The notes beneath the pieces are model-generated. The model ran no database searches. It was not told the origin of the DNA and saw only the letters and a program-made list of their open reading frames with translations. The translations under genes were made by a program, and so were the position numbers. 64,000 nt of DNA from assembly GCF_013322225.1 (NCBI RefSeq), contig NZ_JAAMFB010000011.1, positions 62,001 through 126,000 of the forward strand. Direction: 5' to 3'. This DNA is from Agrobacterium larrymoorei (GTDB lineage: Bacteria; Pseudomonadota; Alphaproteobacteria; Rhizobiales; Rhizobiaceae). This document shows, piece by piece, positions 8,916 to 18,687 of the stretch (the stretch's first letter is position 1; every line of letters begins with the position of its first letter).

Positions 8916-9542
8916 TCAGCGACTCGTATTCTGTTGCTGAATTCGGTGCTTTAAAAGGCGGGTCATTCTGGCATCGAAGTTCTTGGATTCCACCGCGTCG
9001 AAACGGTATTGATCCTTATCGTGGGCGTTCATCACGTCCTGCGTCACATCGGCCACCATCTTCTGCATTTTCTCGCAATCAGACTGGGCCCTCAGGGCCT
9101 TCAGACGCTTATCCAGCGTGCGGGCATAGGTGCGGGCAATTTCTGCATGGCGCTCTTCATGCCTTTTTATGTCGGCAGCCAGCGTATCCCAGATCAATGC
9201 AAGATCGGCATTGGTGCGTTTTCTATTCGACCAGCGGGGCAGAAGGATTTTTGTGTTGAGCGTAACCTTGACCGTCCCGACACCGCATTTCCCGTCCTTT
9301 TCAACGTAGGTCAGTTCGCCGCCGAACTTGATCTCAGTTGCGCCCGGGTGTCTTGAGCCAGTGGCTTTCGTCATCGGACCGCGCTCGGAAAGCTCACGAT
9401 CCAGATCTTCGGCACTCTTTCCACCAATGGAGAAATAGGAGAACGTCTTGTTGCTGATGGCTTCCGCGAAAGCAAACTGTGGCAGGCACGACAGAAAGAC
9501 GCCAGCCACAATCGCGTGGCGCAAACGGAATTGCTGTTTCAT
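8916..9542 (-). CDS. Exported DUF922-family putative zinc protease
   Basis: 208 residues. An N-terminal signal peptide (KQQFRLRHAIVAGVFLSCLP, cut near AFA) predicts export. The centre has HEERH (His128-His132), the HExxH-like element typical of DUF922, in a helix IKRHEERHAEIARTYA. Two Cys occur, near GKCGVG and SDCEK. Members are predicted metal-dependent peptidases of unknown substrate. Convergent with the ferredoxin gene; the 273-bp gap between them holds a GC-rich inverted repeat near 8660-8695 but no clear T run. Family assignment is good, function is inferred. Confidence 0.75.
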   Translation of the reverse strand: MKQQFRLRHAIVAGVFLSCLPQFAFAEAISNKTFSYFSIGGKSAEDLDRELSERGPMTKATGSRHPGATEIKFGGELTYVEKDGKCGVGTVKVTLNTKILLPRWSNRKRTNADLALIWDTLAADIKRHEERHAEIARTYARTLDKRLKALRAQSDCEKMQKMVADVTQDVMNAHDKDQYRFDAVESKNFDARMTRLLKHRIQQQNTSR

Positions 9543-9645
9543 TTGCCTGCCTTTCGGTTGAACTTGCCGGATGATTGCGGCATAGGCGGAGTGAATAGAC
9601 TAGAAATGATAAGACACTCCGTAATTTCGGAAAGGCGTACGTTAC

Positions 9646-10497
9646 TTGATAACAGCCAGTGGCAATGTGTGGCAAGCTGCCCATGGGCGTTCCCTGAAAC
9701 TTGATGGGAATGGCTTAATCATGGCCATCGTAAACGCAACGCCCGACTCTTTTTCTGATGGCGGGCGGTTTCTGGCGTCCGATCATGCCGTTTCTCACGC
9801 GCTGGCGTGCGTTCGCGAAGGAGCGCACATCATAGATGTTGGTGGCGAGTCGACCAGACCGGGTGCTGCGGCTGTTTCGGATGCGGAGGAGCAGGACCGG
9901 GTGCTTCCTGTTATTGAAAAACTGTCTGGAGAAACCGAAGCGCTGATTTCCATCGATACCTATCGTGCGTCGACGGCAAAGCTTGCGATTGAAGCAGGCG
10001 CTCACATCGTCAATGACGTATTCGGCCTGCAAAAAGACGCTGAGATGGCGAATATCGTCGCAAATGCGGGGGCGGGCATCTGCATCATGCATACCGGCCG
10101 CGACAGGCAGAAATTGCCTGATGTGATCGCAGACCAGTTCGAGTTCCTGAACCGCTCGCTTGAAATTGCACAGGCCGCAGGGGTGGCGCGCGAAGCCATT
10201 ATGCTGGACCCCGGCTTCGGTTTCGCCAAGGATACGGATGAAAACGTCGCGCTGATGTCGCGTTTCGATGAGCTTCGCGCATTCAATCTGCCTATCCTTG
10301 CCGGTACTTCGCGCAAGCGCTTCGTCGGCGCGTTGACGGAGCGTGAGGCGGCGAATGACCGCGATGTGGGGACTGCTGCAACGACGGCGATACTGCGTCT
10401 TGCGGGCGCGGTCGTCTTTCGGGTTCACAACGTTGCCATGACGAGGGATGCTCTTGCCATTGCCGATGCCGTTCTAGCGGAAAAAAAGAAAAGATAA
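9646..10497 (+). CDS. folP: Dihydropteroate synthase
   Basis: Joins p-aminobenzoate to 6-hydroxymethyl-dihydropterin diphosphate in folate synthesis. 283 residues with the family signatures NATPDSFSDGG, DVGGESTRPGA, a conserved ND at INDVFG-type position (IVNDVFGLQ), LDPGFGFAKD and GTSRKRF. The start is TTG 9646, supported by GGAAAGG about 11 nt upstream and by colinearity with rhizobial FolP starts (WQAAHGRSLKLDG). First gene of folP-folB-folK: 15 bp to folB, which overlaps folK. Confidence 0.95.
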   Translation: MITASGNVWQAAHGRSLKLDGNGLIMAIVNATPDSFSDGGRFLASDHAVSHALACVREGAHIIDVGGESTRPGAAAVSDAEEQDRVLPVIEKLSGETEALISIDTYRASTAKLAIEAGAHIVNDVFGLQKDAEMANIVANAGAGICIMHTGRDRQKLPDVIADQFEFLNRSLEIAQAAGVAREAIMLDPGFGFAKDTDENVALMSRFDELRAFNLPILAGTSRKRFVGALTEREAANDRDVGTAATTAILRLAGAVVFRVHNVAMTRDALAIADAVLAEKKKR

Positions 10498-10512
10498 GGG
10501 GAAGAGGCAGTC

Positions 10513-10878
10513 ATGAGCAAATACACAATCCTTTTGAAAAACTGTTCGTTCTTCGCCCGCCATGGCCTGCTTGAGCAGGAAGAGGTGCTGGGTCAGCGCT
10601 TCTTTGTCGACGCGGAAATGGAAGTCGAAGCCGGCAACGCACTTGAAACGGACGAGATTGAAAACACCGTCGATTACGGTGTGGCTTTCGCTGTCATCGA
10701 AAAAATAGTCGTCGGTCAGCGTCGATATCTCATCGAAGCTCTCGCAAACGATATCGCCACTGCGCTGCGAGAGCGTTACCCACAAATTGTCTGGGTCAAG
10801 GTCACGGTGCGCAAACCATCGGCGCCTGTGCCAGGCATTCTCGATTACGCACAGGTGAGCGTTGAACAGCATGCCTGA
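10513..10878 (+). CDS. folB: Dihydroneopterin aldolase
   Basis: 121 residues, normal for FolB. It cleaves 7,8-dihydroneopterin to hydroxymethyl-dihydropterin and glycolaldehyde. Family signatures: LLKNCSFFARHGLLEQEE (catalytic Glu), GQRFFVDAEME, ENTVDYG and the late KVTVRKPSAPVPG, with the active-site Lys in WVKVTVRKP. The start has a strong GGGGAAGAGG leader. It overlaps folK by 8 bp, suggesting translational coupling. Confidence 0.95.
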   Translation: MSKYTILLKNCSFFARHGLLEQEEVLGQRFFVDAEMEVEAGNALETDEIENTVDYGVAFAVIEKIVVGQRRYLIEALANDIATALRERYPQIVWVKVTVRKPSAPVPGILDYAQVSVEQHA

Positions 10879-11404
10879 TGCGATGACGGTGGCTGCACTC
10901 GGTCTTGGCGGCAACATTGGCGATCCACCAGCAGCCATGGCAACGGCGCTAAAGGCTTTTAGCGATCATCAGAGTTGTCGCCTGCTGGCCGTATCCGATC
11001 TTTACAGCACCCCCCCGTGGGGTAAGACGGATCAGGCTGACTTCTTCAATTGCTGCGCGCTTGTCGAGACGTCGCTGTCGGCGGAGGCCTTGCTGGATCT
11101 TTGTCTGGATATTGAGCGTGGAATGAAGCGCGTACGCGCCGAGCGCTGGGGGCCACGCACCATCGATATCGACGTTTTGACGTATGGCAGCGAAGAGATG
11201 GTTACCGACCGCGTCGAGATTCCGCATCCACGGATGACGGATCGCGCTTTCGTACTCATGCCGCTTCACGATATCGCGCCCGATCTCTTCGTGAAGGGAA
11301 AATCGGTATCCGAATGGTTGGCAGATGCCGATAAAGTCGGGATCAAACGCGCAAACGAAAAACGGGAGTGGTGGACACTCCCGTCTACAAGCATTGAAAA
11401 CTGA
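10871..11404 (+). CDS. folK: 2-amino-4-hydroxy-6-hydroxymethyldihydropteridine diphosphokinase
   Basis: Transfers diphosphate from ATP to hydroxymethyl-dihydropterin, making the FolP substrate. Signatures: ALGLGGNIGDP, YSTPPWG, DFFNCCALVET, R-x-R-x-E-R-W-G-P-R-T-I-D-I-D-V-L (the PPK signature) and IPHPRMTDRAFVLMPL. The start is ATG 10871 inside the end of folB; ATG 10883 is also possible and a TTG at 10862 less so. Length 177 residues. It ends 7 bp from the convergent secreted-protein gene. Confidence 0.95.
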   Translation: MPDAMTVAALGLGGNIGDPPAAMATALKAFSDHQSCRLLAVSDLYSTPPWGKTDQADFFNCCALVETSLSAEALLDLCLDIERGMKRVRAERWGPRTIDIDVLTYGSEEMVTDRVEIPHPRMTDRAFVLMPLHDIAPDLFVKGKSVSEWLADADKVGIKRANEKREWWTLPSTSIEN

Positions 11405-11410
11405 CAGTTC

Positions 11411-11965
11411 TTACGGCTTGATCGAACCGACCGGCATGTCATCGACGCTGCGCGCCAAGGTGAGCCCGATAACCGGTATCATCTGATCCGCCACCTTCAC
11501 CGAAATGGTGATGTTCATGGAGTTGTTGTCCTGAACGCGGGCAACCATTGCGCCGTTGAGCTTGGCGCGGTTGATCCCCATCACCACCTTGTCACCGCTG
11601 ACTTGGCCCGATGTGATGTCTAGGCCTTTACCTTGAGAACCATCAAGGAACTTGCCCTCGTAACCGCCGCCCTTTTTGGCGATTACGGCGGACATCGGCT
11701 GCTTGAAAACACCAACGCGGCAAGTGCCGTCGAGCTTGATGCCTGTTTCCTTGTCGCCGAGTGGTTCGCCCGTCAGGTCGCAGTTGAACTTGGTGCCCTT
11801 GTACTTGCCGGCGACGATTTCTCCCGGGCCAGACCACGCACCGGCAACGGAGCCGAAAAATACATCGTCACGCGAAGCTGCCTGAACGTCGGTAACTGCA
11901 AGTCCGCCGCTGACGGACATAACGGCGGCAAGTCCGCCCAGAAGCGAAAAGAAGCGCGAATACAT
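11411..11965 (-). CDS. Conserved secreted protein of unknown function
   Basis: 184 residues. An N-terminal signal peptide (YSRFFSLLGGLAAVMSVSGG, cleavage near VQA-AS) predicts periplasmic or outer location. The mature part is rich in Gly and beta-type segments (GAWSGPGEIVAGKYKGTKFNCDLTG), with two Cys (FNCDLTG and GTCRVG) that could form a disulfide. Its layout resembles rhizobial exported proteins that bear one lipocalin-like beta domain, but no family could be named. Convergent with folK, 7 bp apart. Confidence 0.7.
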   Translation of the reverse strand: MYSRFFSLLGGLAAVMSVSGGLAVTDVQAASRDDVFFGSVAGAWSGPGEIVAGKYKGTKFNCDLTGEPLGDKETGIKLDGTCRVGVFKQPMSAVIAKKGGGYEGKFLDGSQGKGLDITSGQVSGDKVVMGINRAKLNGAMVARVQDNNSMNITISVKVADQMIPVIGLTLARSVDDMPVGSIKP

Positions 11966-12078
11966 GATACTTTCCCTGGCGAATTGGCCGCTTGTGTGGG
12001 AGCAATCTAGTTCGCGAATGGTTAATGCTTGGTTTATTTCGGTTAATTCAAGTGGCCGGTTCGTAACCTTTTAAAACG

Positions 12079-13170
12079 CTATTGCCCTCGTATCCAAGGC
12101 TTTTCCGAGATTTTTGAACCGCTTAGATCAGGTGTCAGGTCGGACATGAAGTCACTTATTCCTGGGCGCTTCAGTGCGCGGAAGGGCAGAGGGCGGCAGA
12201 GATCCATCGCTGCGATTCCGATGCGCGCCGTCATCAGGCCGTTTATGACGCCTTCGCCCAAACGAGCGGATAGGCGCGATGCCAGACCGTGACCGAGAAC
12301 CTGTTGCGCAAGCCCGTCACCAACCGCAATCGATCCCGTGACGGCAAGATGTGCGACGACGTCCCGCAATAGCCGGATCATGCCAAGTGTCCCGGGGCGT
12401 CCCCCGTAAAGCTCCGCCATGGCGCGAACGAGCCTGGTGACTTCAAACAGCACATAGGCGAGATCGACAATGGCTCGAGGGCTGACCGCAGTCACGACCG
12501 ACACGCGCTTTGATGAGTTGAGGATCAGCGCGCGCGCCTGCCGGTCCAGCGGGCCAAGAAGTTCGCGTTCCGCAAGCTCGATCAGGTGGGGGCCATCGAT
12601 CACATCGTTTACGGTATCTTCCAGTGCAGCGCGGCCTTTTGCCGTTTCGGCGCGATGGGAGAGTACGGCAGTGAGACGCATGATGACGGCACGGGCGGCA
12701 GACGGTCGTTTTGCCAGCGCTGCTGCTTCAGCATCAGTCTTGAGTGATTGCACCGCATTTAGTCGCATGATGCCGATGGCTTCTCGGGTCACCACGGCGA
12801 GAACACCGAAAATGGCAACGATCAGCGCAATGCTTGCTGTATATCCAAGCCAATCTGCCCGGGTAAACAGGTCCCGGATCAGCTGGTCTGCCCAGAGACC
12901 GAATGCAAGTGATAAAAGAACGCCAAAGGCGCCTGCTGCCAGTTTTGCAAAAGAGAAGCGATGTTTTCCAGGCTGAGCGACTGGAAGAGGTGCGGCATCT
13001 ACATCCTCTGGCCCGAGAAAGGGATCGTCATCATCCGGCGTCATCGAAACATCCGTATCGAAGCTTTGTGGTGGACGACTCATTGCCGGAGCGCGACTGT
13101 CTACGGTCGTCTCACTCTCCAGCGTAAACGCCGTCGGGCGGCGCCCCGAAATGTTGTTTTCTGAAGTCAT
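12079..13170 (-). CDS. YcjF-type membrane protein (TIGR01620/DUF697)
   Basis: 363 residues. A disordered N-terminal part (about 1-70) is followed by two or three hydrophobic segments (KLAAGAFGVLLSLAFGLWAD; YTASIALIVAIFGVLAVV) and a DUF697 domain near the C terminus with GMIRLLRDVVAHLAVTGSIAVGD. It is a predicted inner-membrane partner of the YcjX GTPase-like protein encoded just upstream; their genes overlap by 4 bp, as in many proteobacteria where they are phage-shock or stress associated. Exact role unknown. Confidence 0.88.
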   Translation of the reverse strand: MTSENNISGRRPTAFTLESETTVDSRAPAMSRPPQSFDTDVSMTPDDDDPFLGPEDVDAAPLPVAQPGKHRFSFAKLAAGAFGVLLSLAFGLWADQLIRDLFTRADWLGYTASIALIVAIFGVLAVVTREAIGIMRLNAVQSLKTDAEAAALAKRPSAARAVIMRLTAVLSHRAETAKGRAALEDTVNDVIDGPHLIELAERELLGPLDRQARALILNSSKRVSVVTAVSPRAIVDLAYVLFEVTRLVRAMAELYGGRPGTLGMIRLLRDVVAHLAVTGSIAVGDGLAQQVLGHGLASRLSARLGEGVINGLMTARIGIAAMDLCRPLPFRALKRPGISDFMSDLTPDLSGSKISEKPWIRGQ

Positions 13171-14642
13171 GCGAGTTTGTCTCCAAAAAGGAACTGCATG
13201 GCGCGATCCAGCCTGATATGCGGAACCGAGAGCTTCACGCCGCCAGCGGTTTCCTCCAGCTTTGGTGGGCGGAAGCGAACAATATTGACATCCGGCAAGT
13301 CTGCATTTGCACCTTCGGCATCGATCTGCCGAAACAAAGGCTCTGGATCTTCAGGCAGGTCTCCGGGAAAGATCGCAGTTGTGCGATTGCCGTCGAACTG
13401 CTCGCCGTTGATCGTCTCGCCCGCCATTGGAGTGCCGACGATGACAGGCAGAGAATGACCGTCCTGACGTACGCTGGCTTCCTTTGTTGCGCGCACGGAA
13501 GCCAGAGCCATCACCTCGATACCTGCTCCGGTCATGCCGATGGTGGTCACCGCCCGATCCACCAGACGCCGCGTCAGGTTTTCAAGCCTGTCATGGCTTT
13601 CATGGTGCAGATGGTCTGCCTTGGTCGCGGCGACCAGCACCTTGTCAATTCGCCTACCGACAAGTGAGGATAGCAGGCTGTTCTTGCCGGGCCTGAAACA
13701 GGCCAGTACTTCGCCCAGTGCGCGCTCCAGATCCTGCACCGCTTCCGGGCCTCGATTGACCGCCTGAAGCGCGTCGATCAGAACGATCTGGCGATCGAGC
13801 CGCGCAAAATGCTCACGAAAGAATGGCTTCACCACGATGGATTTGTAGGCCTCATAGCGCCGCTCCATCATGGCGCGAAGCGAACCCTTCGGTGCTTTCT
13901 CGTCGGTGAGCCCAGGTAGCGGAGAGAAGGTGAGGGCAGGCGAGCCTTCAAGATCGCCAGGCATCAAGAACCGGCCCGGTGGCAGAGTGGAAAGCGAACG
14001 CTCGTCGGATTTGCAGGCCTTGAGATAAGCAGCAAAGCTTTCCGCCAGGCGCCGGGCTGTCATCTCGTCGGCAGGAGCATTGATGTCGATGGATGATGCA
14101 ATCTCCAGCCACTCGCGCGCAAGCTCCGCACGAACGCCGGTCTGCGCAAGTGCGGCGGCACTGTCGCTAAACGTCTTGTAGTCCTGTGTCAAAAGCGGCA
14201 GATCAAGCAGCCACTCTCCCGGATAATCAACAATATCGATGGAGAGCTTACCGGGAGAAAACCAGCGACCCCAACCGCTCGCGCTCTGGTAATCCAGCGT
14301 TATACGAAGCTCAGAGATGGCGCGGGTGGAATCCGGCCAGATACGATTACGCACCAGTGCCTGAATATGGTCCTCATACTGAAAGCGGGGAATGGCATCG
14401 TCCGGCTGCGGCTCCAGCCGAACATGGGCAACGCGCCCGGAGCGGATAGCTTCGAACAGGGGCAGGCGACCGCCATTCAACAGATTATGCACCAGCGAAG
14501 AAATGAAAACAGTCTTACCGGCGCGGGAGAGGCCGGTCACGCCAAGCCTCAATGTCGGGTTCGTCAAAGCGCTTGCACGGTCCGCAATATTATCGATTGC
14601 GATCAGTGCGCTGTCGGTCAGGGACGTTAGAGATGGCGGCAA
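13167..14642 (-). CDS. YcjX-like P-loop NTPase (DUF463)
   Basis: 491 residues, matching the family. It has a GTPase-like Walker A in GLSRAGKTVFISSLVHNLL (about residues 34-52), DIVDYPGEWLLDLPLL as Walker B/switch region, and LVAATKADHLHHE as the TKxD-type specificity element. E. coli YcjX is a stress-induced GTP-hydrolysing protein. Forms a two-gene unit with the TIGR01620 gene. The ATG overlaps nothing upstream; 106 bp separate it from the SixA-type gene. Confidence 0.9.
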   Translation of the reverse strand: MPPSLTSLTDSALIAIDNIADRASALTNPTLRLGVTGLSRAGKTVFISSLVHNLLNGGRLPLFEAIRSGRVAHVRLEPQPDDAIPRFQYEDHIQALVRNRIWPDSTRAISELRITLDYQSASGWGRWFSPGKLSIDIVDYPGEWLLDLPLLTQDYKTFSDSAAALAQTGVRAELAREWLEIASSIDINAPADEMTARRLAESFAAYLKACKSDERSLSTLPPGRFLMPGDLEGSPALTFSPLPGLTDEKAPKGSLRAMMERRYEAYKSIVVKPFFREHFARLDRQIVLIDALQAVNRGPEAVQDLERALGEVLACFRPGKNSLLSSLVGRRIDKVLVAATKADHLHHESHDRLENLTRRLVDRAVTTIGMTGAGIEVMALASVRATKEASVRQDGHSLPVIVGTPMAGETINGEQFDGNRTTAIFPGDLPEDPEPLFRQIDAEGANADLPDVNIVRFRPPKLEETAGGVKLSVPHIRLDRAMQFLFGDKLA

Positions 14643-14748
14643 TGACGGTTTCCCACAAAATATTCAGCTTTCGGAAAATATATAGGGAAGCCGGATGCTC
14701 AAAAAAGAAGCGGCGGCTGGAAAGTTTTGGATTGTCGCCGACCGCGCA

Positions 14749-15258
14749 TCACGGCACCAGGAATTCAATGAGCCGCCATTGAGGTGTTTTGCCATCGCTG
14801 TCCGCAATCACATCCAGCACTGCGAGGCCCGCAGTCGGGAAGCCATCAGGTAGGGCTGTCTGCAGCGCTTCATGCCCAATCAACGCTTCAATCGTGCCCT
14901 CCATCGTCGGGTTATGACCGACAAGCATCAGCGAGCTTATTTCCTGCTGACCCAGAATGAGTGACAGATAGGTTTCCGGCTGCGCGTTGTACATCTCATC
15001 TACATAGGCGATTTCCACGGATTCGTTGAAGGCTCGCCTGAACGCATCCGTCGTTTCACGGCATCGAGTAGCGGTTGAACTGAGGATCAGGTCTGGTTTG
15101 TAGCGTTTGTCGACAGCACGGTCTGCGATCAATTCGGCCTGATCGTAACCCTTATCGTCAAGCTTCCTGTCGAAGTCTCGCTCACCTGGATTAGGCCATG
15201 CGGCTTGCGCGTGCCGTAGCAGATAAAGCCGGAAAGGTTGTGGTTTGGTCACTGACAT
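14749..15258 (-). CDS. sixA: SixA-type phosphohistidine phosphatase (histidine phosphatase superfamily)
   Basis: 169 residues. The catalytic RHG-type motif is LYLLRHAQAAWP (His16); the second catalytic His is in LMLVGHNPTME. SSTATRCRETTDAF provides the conserved Arg. Small stand-alone proteins of this kind, related to E. coli SixA, remove phosphate from phosphohistidine of Hpt or NPr domains. An orphan Hpt protein is encoded 7 kb away, but no link is shown. Monocistronic by appearance. Confidence 0.82.
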   Translation of the reverse strand: MSVTKPQPFRLYLLRHAQAAWPNPGERDFDRKLDDKGYDQAELIADRAVDKRYKPDLILSSTATRCRETTDAFRRAFNESVEIAYVDEMYNAQPETYLSLILGQQEISSLMLVGHNPTMEGTIEALIGHEALQTALPDGFPTAGLAVLDVIADSDGKTPQWRLIEFLVP

Positions 15259-15527
15259 TTCCGGGTCGTCCCATGCGGCTATAAAGATCGGACCTTAGCT
15301 TTACAGGACTAGACTGCTGCGCCGCAAGTGGCTCACTGTATAGGTAAGTCCAGATAATGTGATCGGAGAAATAATTCGTGTTTAGCCGATAAAGTATAAA
15401 AAATAGACATTTAGCTGATTTTTGTGACAGATTTAAAAATGCCTGAAAACCGTTCTCAAGACTTGAACGCTCGCATGGCATTGGAGTATACCCGCGCCAT
15501 ATGAGATGTTCTTCGAGGAGAATCGCG

Positions 15528-15947
15528 TTGAGTGAGAAGATCGATCTTAGCAATTATGTGCTCTCGGAAAGCGACGAGTTCATGAATGCAAACCAGCGGG
15601 CCTATTTCAGGGCAAAGCTGGTAGGGTGGAAAAACGACATATTGAGAGAAGCGCGCGAAACACTGGGCCATCTGGCAGAGGAAAGCGCCAATCATCCCGA
15701 TCTCGCAGACCGGGCATCTTCTGAAACAGACAGAGCAATCGAACTTCGCGCCCGCGACCGCCAGCGTAAATTGATCTCCAAGATCGATGCTGCACTTCAG
15801 CGTATCGAAGACGGAACCTACGGCTACTGCGAAGAAACCGGCGAACCCATCGGCATCAAGCGCCTCGACGCCCGCCCGATCGCTACGCTCTCCATTGAAG
15901 CCCAGGAACGTCACGAACGCCGCGAAAAAGTCTATCGCGACGAGTGA
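15528..15947 (+). CDS. dksA: DksA-type RNA polymerase-binding regulator, zinc-site degenerate
   Basis: 139 residues, the size known for rhizobial DksA. It enters the RNA polymerase secondary channel and works with ppGpp. An N-terminal helical coiled coil (about 30-95, with ANHPDLADRASSETDRAIELR carrying the Asp-x-x-Asp-x-Ala tip region) precedes the zinc-finger fold. The usual CxxC-x17-CxxC is reduced to Cys101-x-x-Thr104 and Ser122-x-x-Ala125, so only one Cys is left. Translation starts at TTG 15528: GAGGAG lies 7 nt before it and the product then reads MSEKIDLSNYVLSE as in relatives; the upstream ATG at 15501 gives nine extra residues of no family character. Confidence 0.93.
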   Translation: MSEKIDLSNYVLSESDEFMNANQRAYFRAKLVGWKNDILREARETLGHLAEESANHPDLADRASSETDRAIELRARDRQRKLISKIDAALQRIEDGTYGYCEETGEPIGIKRLDARPIATLSIEAQERHERREKVYRDE

Positions 15948-15972
15948 GTAACTTCTGAGAAGATTATGATTT

Positions 15973-16044
15973 ACAGGCCGTGTCTAAAACGATGCGGCCT
16001 GTTTCAGTTTGCTTCGAAGAAAAGGGCCGCTTTCGCGACCCTTT
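15973..16044. terminator. Paired terminators between dksA and tyrS
   Basis: First hairpin: ACAGGCCG (15973-15980) with CGGCCTGT (15995-16002), followed by TTCAGTTT, for dksA. Second: AAAGGG (16021-16026) with CCCTTT (16039-16044) around GC-TTTC-GC, followed by GTGTTTTTC on plus and preceded by an A-rich stretch that serves tyrS on minus. Confidence 0.65.
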
Positions 16045-16069
16045 GTGTTTTTCAGCTATCTCAGATTGC

Positions 16070-17323
16070 TTAAGCCGGGCGAACCAGAATGTGCTTTTTC
16101 TTGCCCAGAGAAAGCTTGATCACGCCATCTGTCGTTACTTCGCCTGAACCGATCAGCTTACGCTCATCCGACATGCTTTCGTCATTGATGCGCACGGCAC
16201 CACCCTGCACATGTCGGCGGGCTTCGCCGTTGGAGCTGGCAAGGCCGGCGCGGACGATGAGGGAAAGCAGACCGACGCCAGCTTCCAGTTCTGCCTTTGG
16301 CACTTCGATCGAGGGCAGGTTATCGGCCAGCGCGCCTTCTTCAAAGGTCTTGCGGGCGGTTTCAGCAGCCTGCTCGGCATTGTCACGTCCATGCAGCATA
16401 GCGGTGATTTCGGTCGCGAGGATTTTCTTGACCTCGTTGATTTCCGAACCGCCGAGAGCGGAAAGACGCGCGATCTCGTCCATGGGCAACGTGGTGTAGA
16501 GCTTCAGGAAGCGAGACACATCCGCATCCTCGGTATTACGCCAGTATTGCCAGAAGTCGTATGCGGAAAGCATGTCAGGGTTCAGCCAGACTGCGCCATT
16601 GACCGACTTACCCATCTTGGCACCGGAAGAGGTCGTCAGCAGAGGTGAGGTCAATGCGTAGAGCTGTGGTGTTCCCATGCGGTGACCGAGATCGATACCG
16701 TTGATGATATTGCCCCATTGGTCCGATCCGCCCATCTGCAAGCGGCAGCCGGTGCGCTTGTTCAACTCCACGAAGTCGTAGGCCTGAAGGATCATGTAGT
16801 TGAACTCGAGGAACGACAGCGACTGCTCGCGGTCGAGGCGCGTCTTGACGCTTTCAAAGGACAGCATCCGGTTGACCGAGAAGTGACGGCCAACATCGCG
16901 CAGGAATTCGAGGTAATTGATATCGCGGAGCCAGTCGCCATTGTTGATCATCAATGCGGGCGCAACTGAATCCTCGTAGTTGAGGTAATTCGAGAAAACA
17001 CGCTTGATCGATGCAATATTGCTTTCGATGGTGTCGATCGTCATCAATTGACGGGCATCATCCTTAAAGGATGGATCGCCCACCATGCCCGTGCCACCAC
17101 CCATCAACGAAATCGGCTGGTGTCCGGTTTTCTGCATCCAGTGCAGCATCATGATCTGGATCAGACCGCCAGCGTGCAGGCTCGGCGCGGTCGGATCAAA
17201 GCCAATATAGGCAGTCACGGTTTCCTTGGCGAACAGTTCGTCGAGACCTGCCTCATCGGAGATCTGGTGAATGAAGCCGCGCTCATCGAGCGTGTGGAGG
17301 AAATCGGACTTGAACCTGGACAT
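16070..17323 (-). CDS. tyrS: Tyrosyl-tRNA synthetase
   Basis: 417 residues, class I aminoacyl-tRNA synthetase that charges tRNA-Tyr. The HIGH-like motif is [10 protein letters not shown] (about 46-55), the KMSKS-like loop is AKMGKSVNG (near residue 234), and tyrosine-binding residues appear in [26 protein letters not shown]. The C-terminal S4 RNA-binding domain spans about 350-417 ([15 protein letters not shown]). Starts at a clear ATG; it is divergent from anmK with about 150 bp between. Confidence 0.97.
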   Translation of the reverse strand: MSRFKSDFLHTLDERGFIHQISDEAGLDELFAKETVTAYIGFDPTAPSLHAGGLIQIMMLHWMQKTGHQPISLMGGGTGMVGDPSFKDDARQLMTIDTIESNIASIKRVFSNYLNYEDSVAPALMINNGDWLRDINYLEFLRDVGRHFSVNRMLSFESVKTRLDREQSLSFLEFNYMILQAYDFVELNKRTGCRLQMGGSDQWGNIINGIDLGHRMGTPQLYALTSPLLTTSSGAKMGKSVNGAVWLNPDMLSAYDFWQYWRNTEDADVSRFLKLYTTLPMDEIARLSALGGSEINEVKKILATEITAMLHGRDNAEQAAETARKTFEEGALADNLPSIEVPKAELEAGVGLLSLIVRAGLASSNGEARRHVQGGAVRINDESMSDERKLIGSGEVTTDGVIKLSLGKKKHILVRPA

Positions 17324-17471
17324 AACCTTTTTCTTTCTGGGATTTTGTCGTGATGCTCACTGCATTTCAGTGAATGTCAGCGCCTTTAACATTGTTTTTT
17401 GAAAAGTGCACCCGTTTGCGCCATGAATGTTGGCAGTGATGGCAATATGATTCTTTGAGGCGGTGCTGTGC

Positions 17472-18605
17472 ATGGGTAACGTGAAAACGGCAATCGGCCT
17501 GATGAGCGGCACATCGATGGACGGCATCGACGTCGCGCTATTGCGCACGGATGGAGAAACCATCGTGCGCCACGGCCCATTCGGCTATTTCCCCTATGAT
17601 CCGCAACTGCGTGGCATCTGGCAAAAAGCGCTCGTCACCGCGCGCGCCATCAAGCAGCGCAACGAGCGTCCGGGTGATCTGGCGCATGCCGAGCAAATGC
17701 TAACGCTCGCTCACGCCGCCGCCATCAAATCCTTTCTGGCGCGACAAAAGCTCAGCCCAAGCGATGTAGACGTCATAGGCTTCCACGGACAGACTGTGTT
17801 GCACCGCCCCGACGAAGCCCTGACGGTACAGATCGGCGATGGCTCGTTGCTGGCAGAGGAAACCGGCATTGATGTCGTTTACGACATGCGTGCCAAAGAC
17901 ATGGTGCATGGCGGGCAAGGCGCGCCGCTGATCCCGGTCTACCACGCAGCGCTCGCCGCCAATCTGCCGAAACGCTTCGAAACGCCCGCCGTCTTCGTCA
18001 ATATCGGCGGTATCTCCAACCTTACCTATGTCGGCGCAAGCGGCACACTTGCGGCTTTCGATAGCGGGCCGGGCAATATGCTGATCGACCAATGGATCGA
18101 AGCCCATACCGGCAAATCCTACGACAAAGGTGGGGAGACAGCTGCGAGGGGAAAGGTCATCCCGGCGCTCATTGAGCGCTATATGCAAAGTCCCTTCTTC
18201 TCCGCCAACATCCGCCGCTCACTGGACCGCTCGGATTTCGTACCTCCCGAAAAAGGTGAAGCCAGCTTTGCGGACGGTGCAAGAACGCTCGCGCACCTCA
18301 CCGGTGCCGCCATCCTAAAATCCGCCAGCTATTTGCCAGAGGCTGCCAAGAGTTACGTGGTGTGTGGTGGAGGTCGGCTGAACCCGGTCATCATGGCGGA
18401 ATTTACTGAGCAGGCGTCAAAGCTCGGCGCGCATGTGATTGCAGCGGAAAAGGCGGGTTTCGATGGTGGAGCGATGGAGGCGGAGGCCTGGGCCTATCTC
18501 GCTGTGCGTTCGCTGAAAGGTTTGCCGCTGACCTATCCGGGCACGACCGGAGTGAACGAGCCGGTGACGGGTGGTGTATATGTAGCGGCGTCGTGCCGAA
18601 GGTAG
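17472..18605 (+). CDS. anmK: Anhydro-N-acetylmuramic acid kinase
   Basis: 377 residues. It phosphorylates and opens 1,6-anhydro-MurNAc released in peptidoglycan turnover, for recycling. Signatures: [15 protein letters not shown] (ATP/sugar-binding start), [62 protein letters not shown] and [11 protein letters not shown] 17472 is preferred over GTG 17463, because GAGG (17457-17460) is 11 nt before the former and 2 nt before the latter. Confidence 0.95.
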   Translation: MGNVKTAIGLMSGTSMDGIDVALLRTDGETIVRHGPFGYFPYDPQLRGIWQKALVTARAIKQRNERPGDLAHAEQMLTLAHAAAIKSFLARQKLSPSDVDVIGFHGQTVLHRPDEALTVQIGDGSLLAEETGIDVVYDMRAKDMVHGGQGAPLIPVYHAALAANLPKRFETPAVFVNIGGISNLTYVGASGTLAAFDSGPGNMLIDQWIEAHTGKSYDKGGETAARGKVIPALIERYMQSPFFSANIRRSLDRSDFVPPEKGEASFADGARTLAHLTGAAILKSASYLPEAAKSYVVCGGGRLNPVIMAEFTEQASKLGAHVIAAEKAGFDGGAMEAEAWAYLAVRSLKGLPLTYPGTTGVNEPVTGGVYVAASCRR

Positions 18606-18657
18606 TGAATAATCGTCAGGGGTAAGCCACACCCGCCCTCGATTACTTCAAAGCAGA

Positions 18658-18678
18658 ACGGCTGCCAGAGGCAGCCGT
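18658..18678. terminator. Hairpin between convergent anmK and hydrolase genes
   Basis: Perfect 9-bp stem ACGGCTGCC / GGCAGCCGT with a 3-nt loop. T-rich sequence is weak on both sides (TTCTGCTTT on minus), so efficiency is uncertain, but position fits a shared terminator. Confidence 0.55.
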
Positions 18679-18687
18679 CAAATTCAA

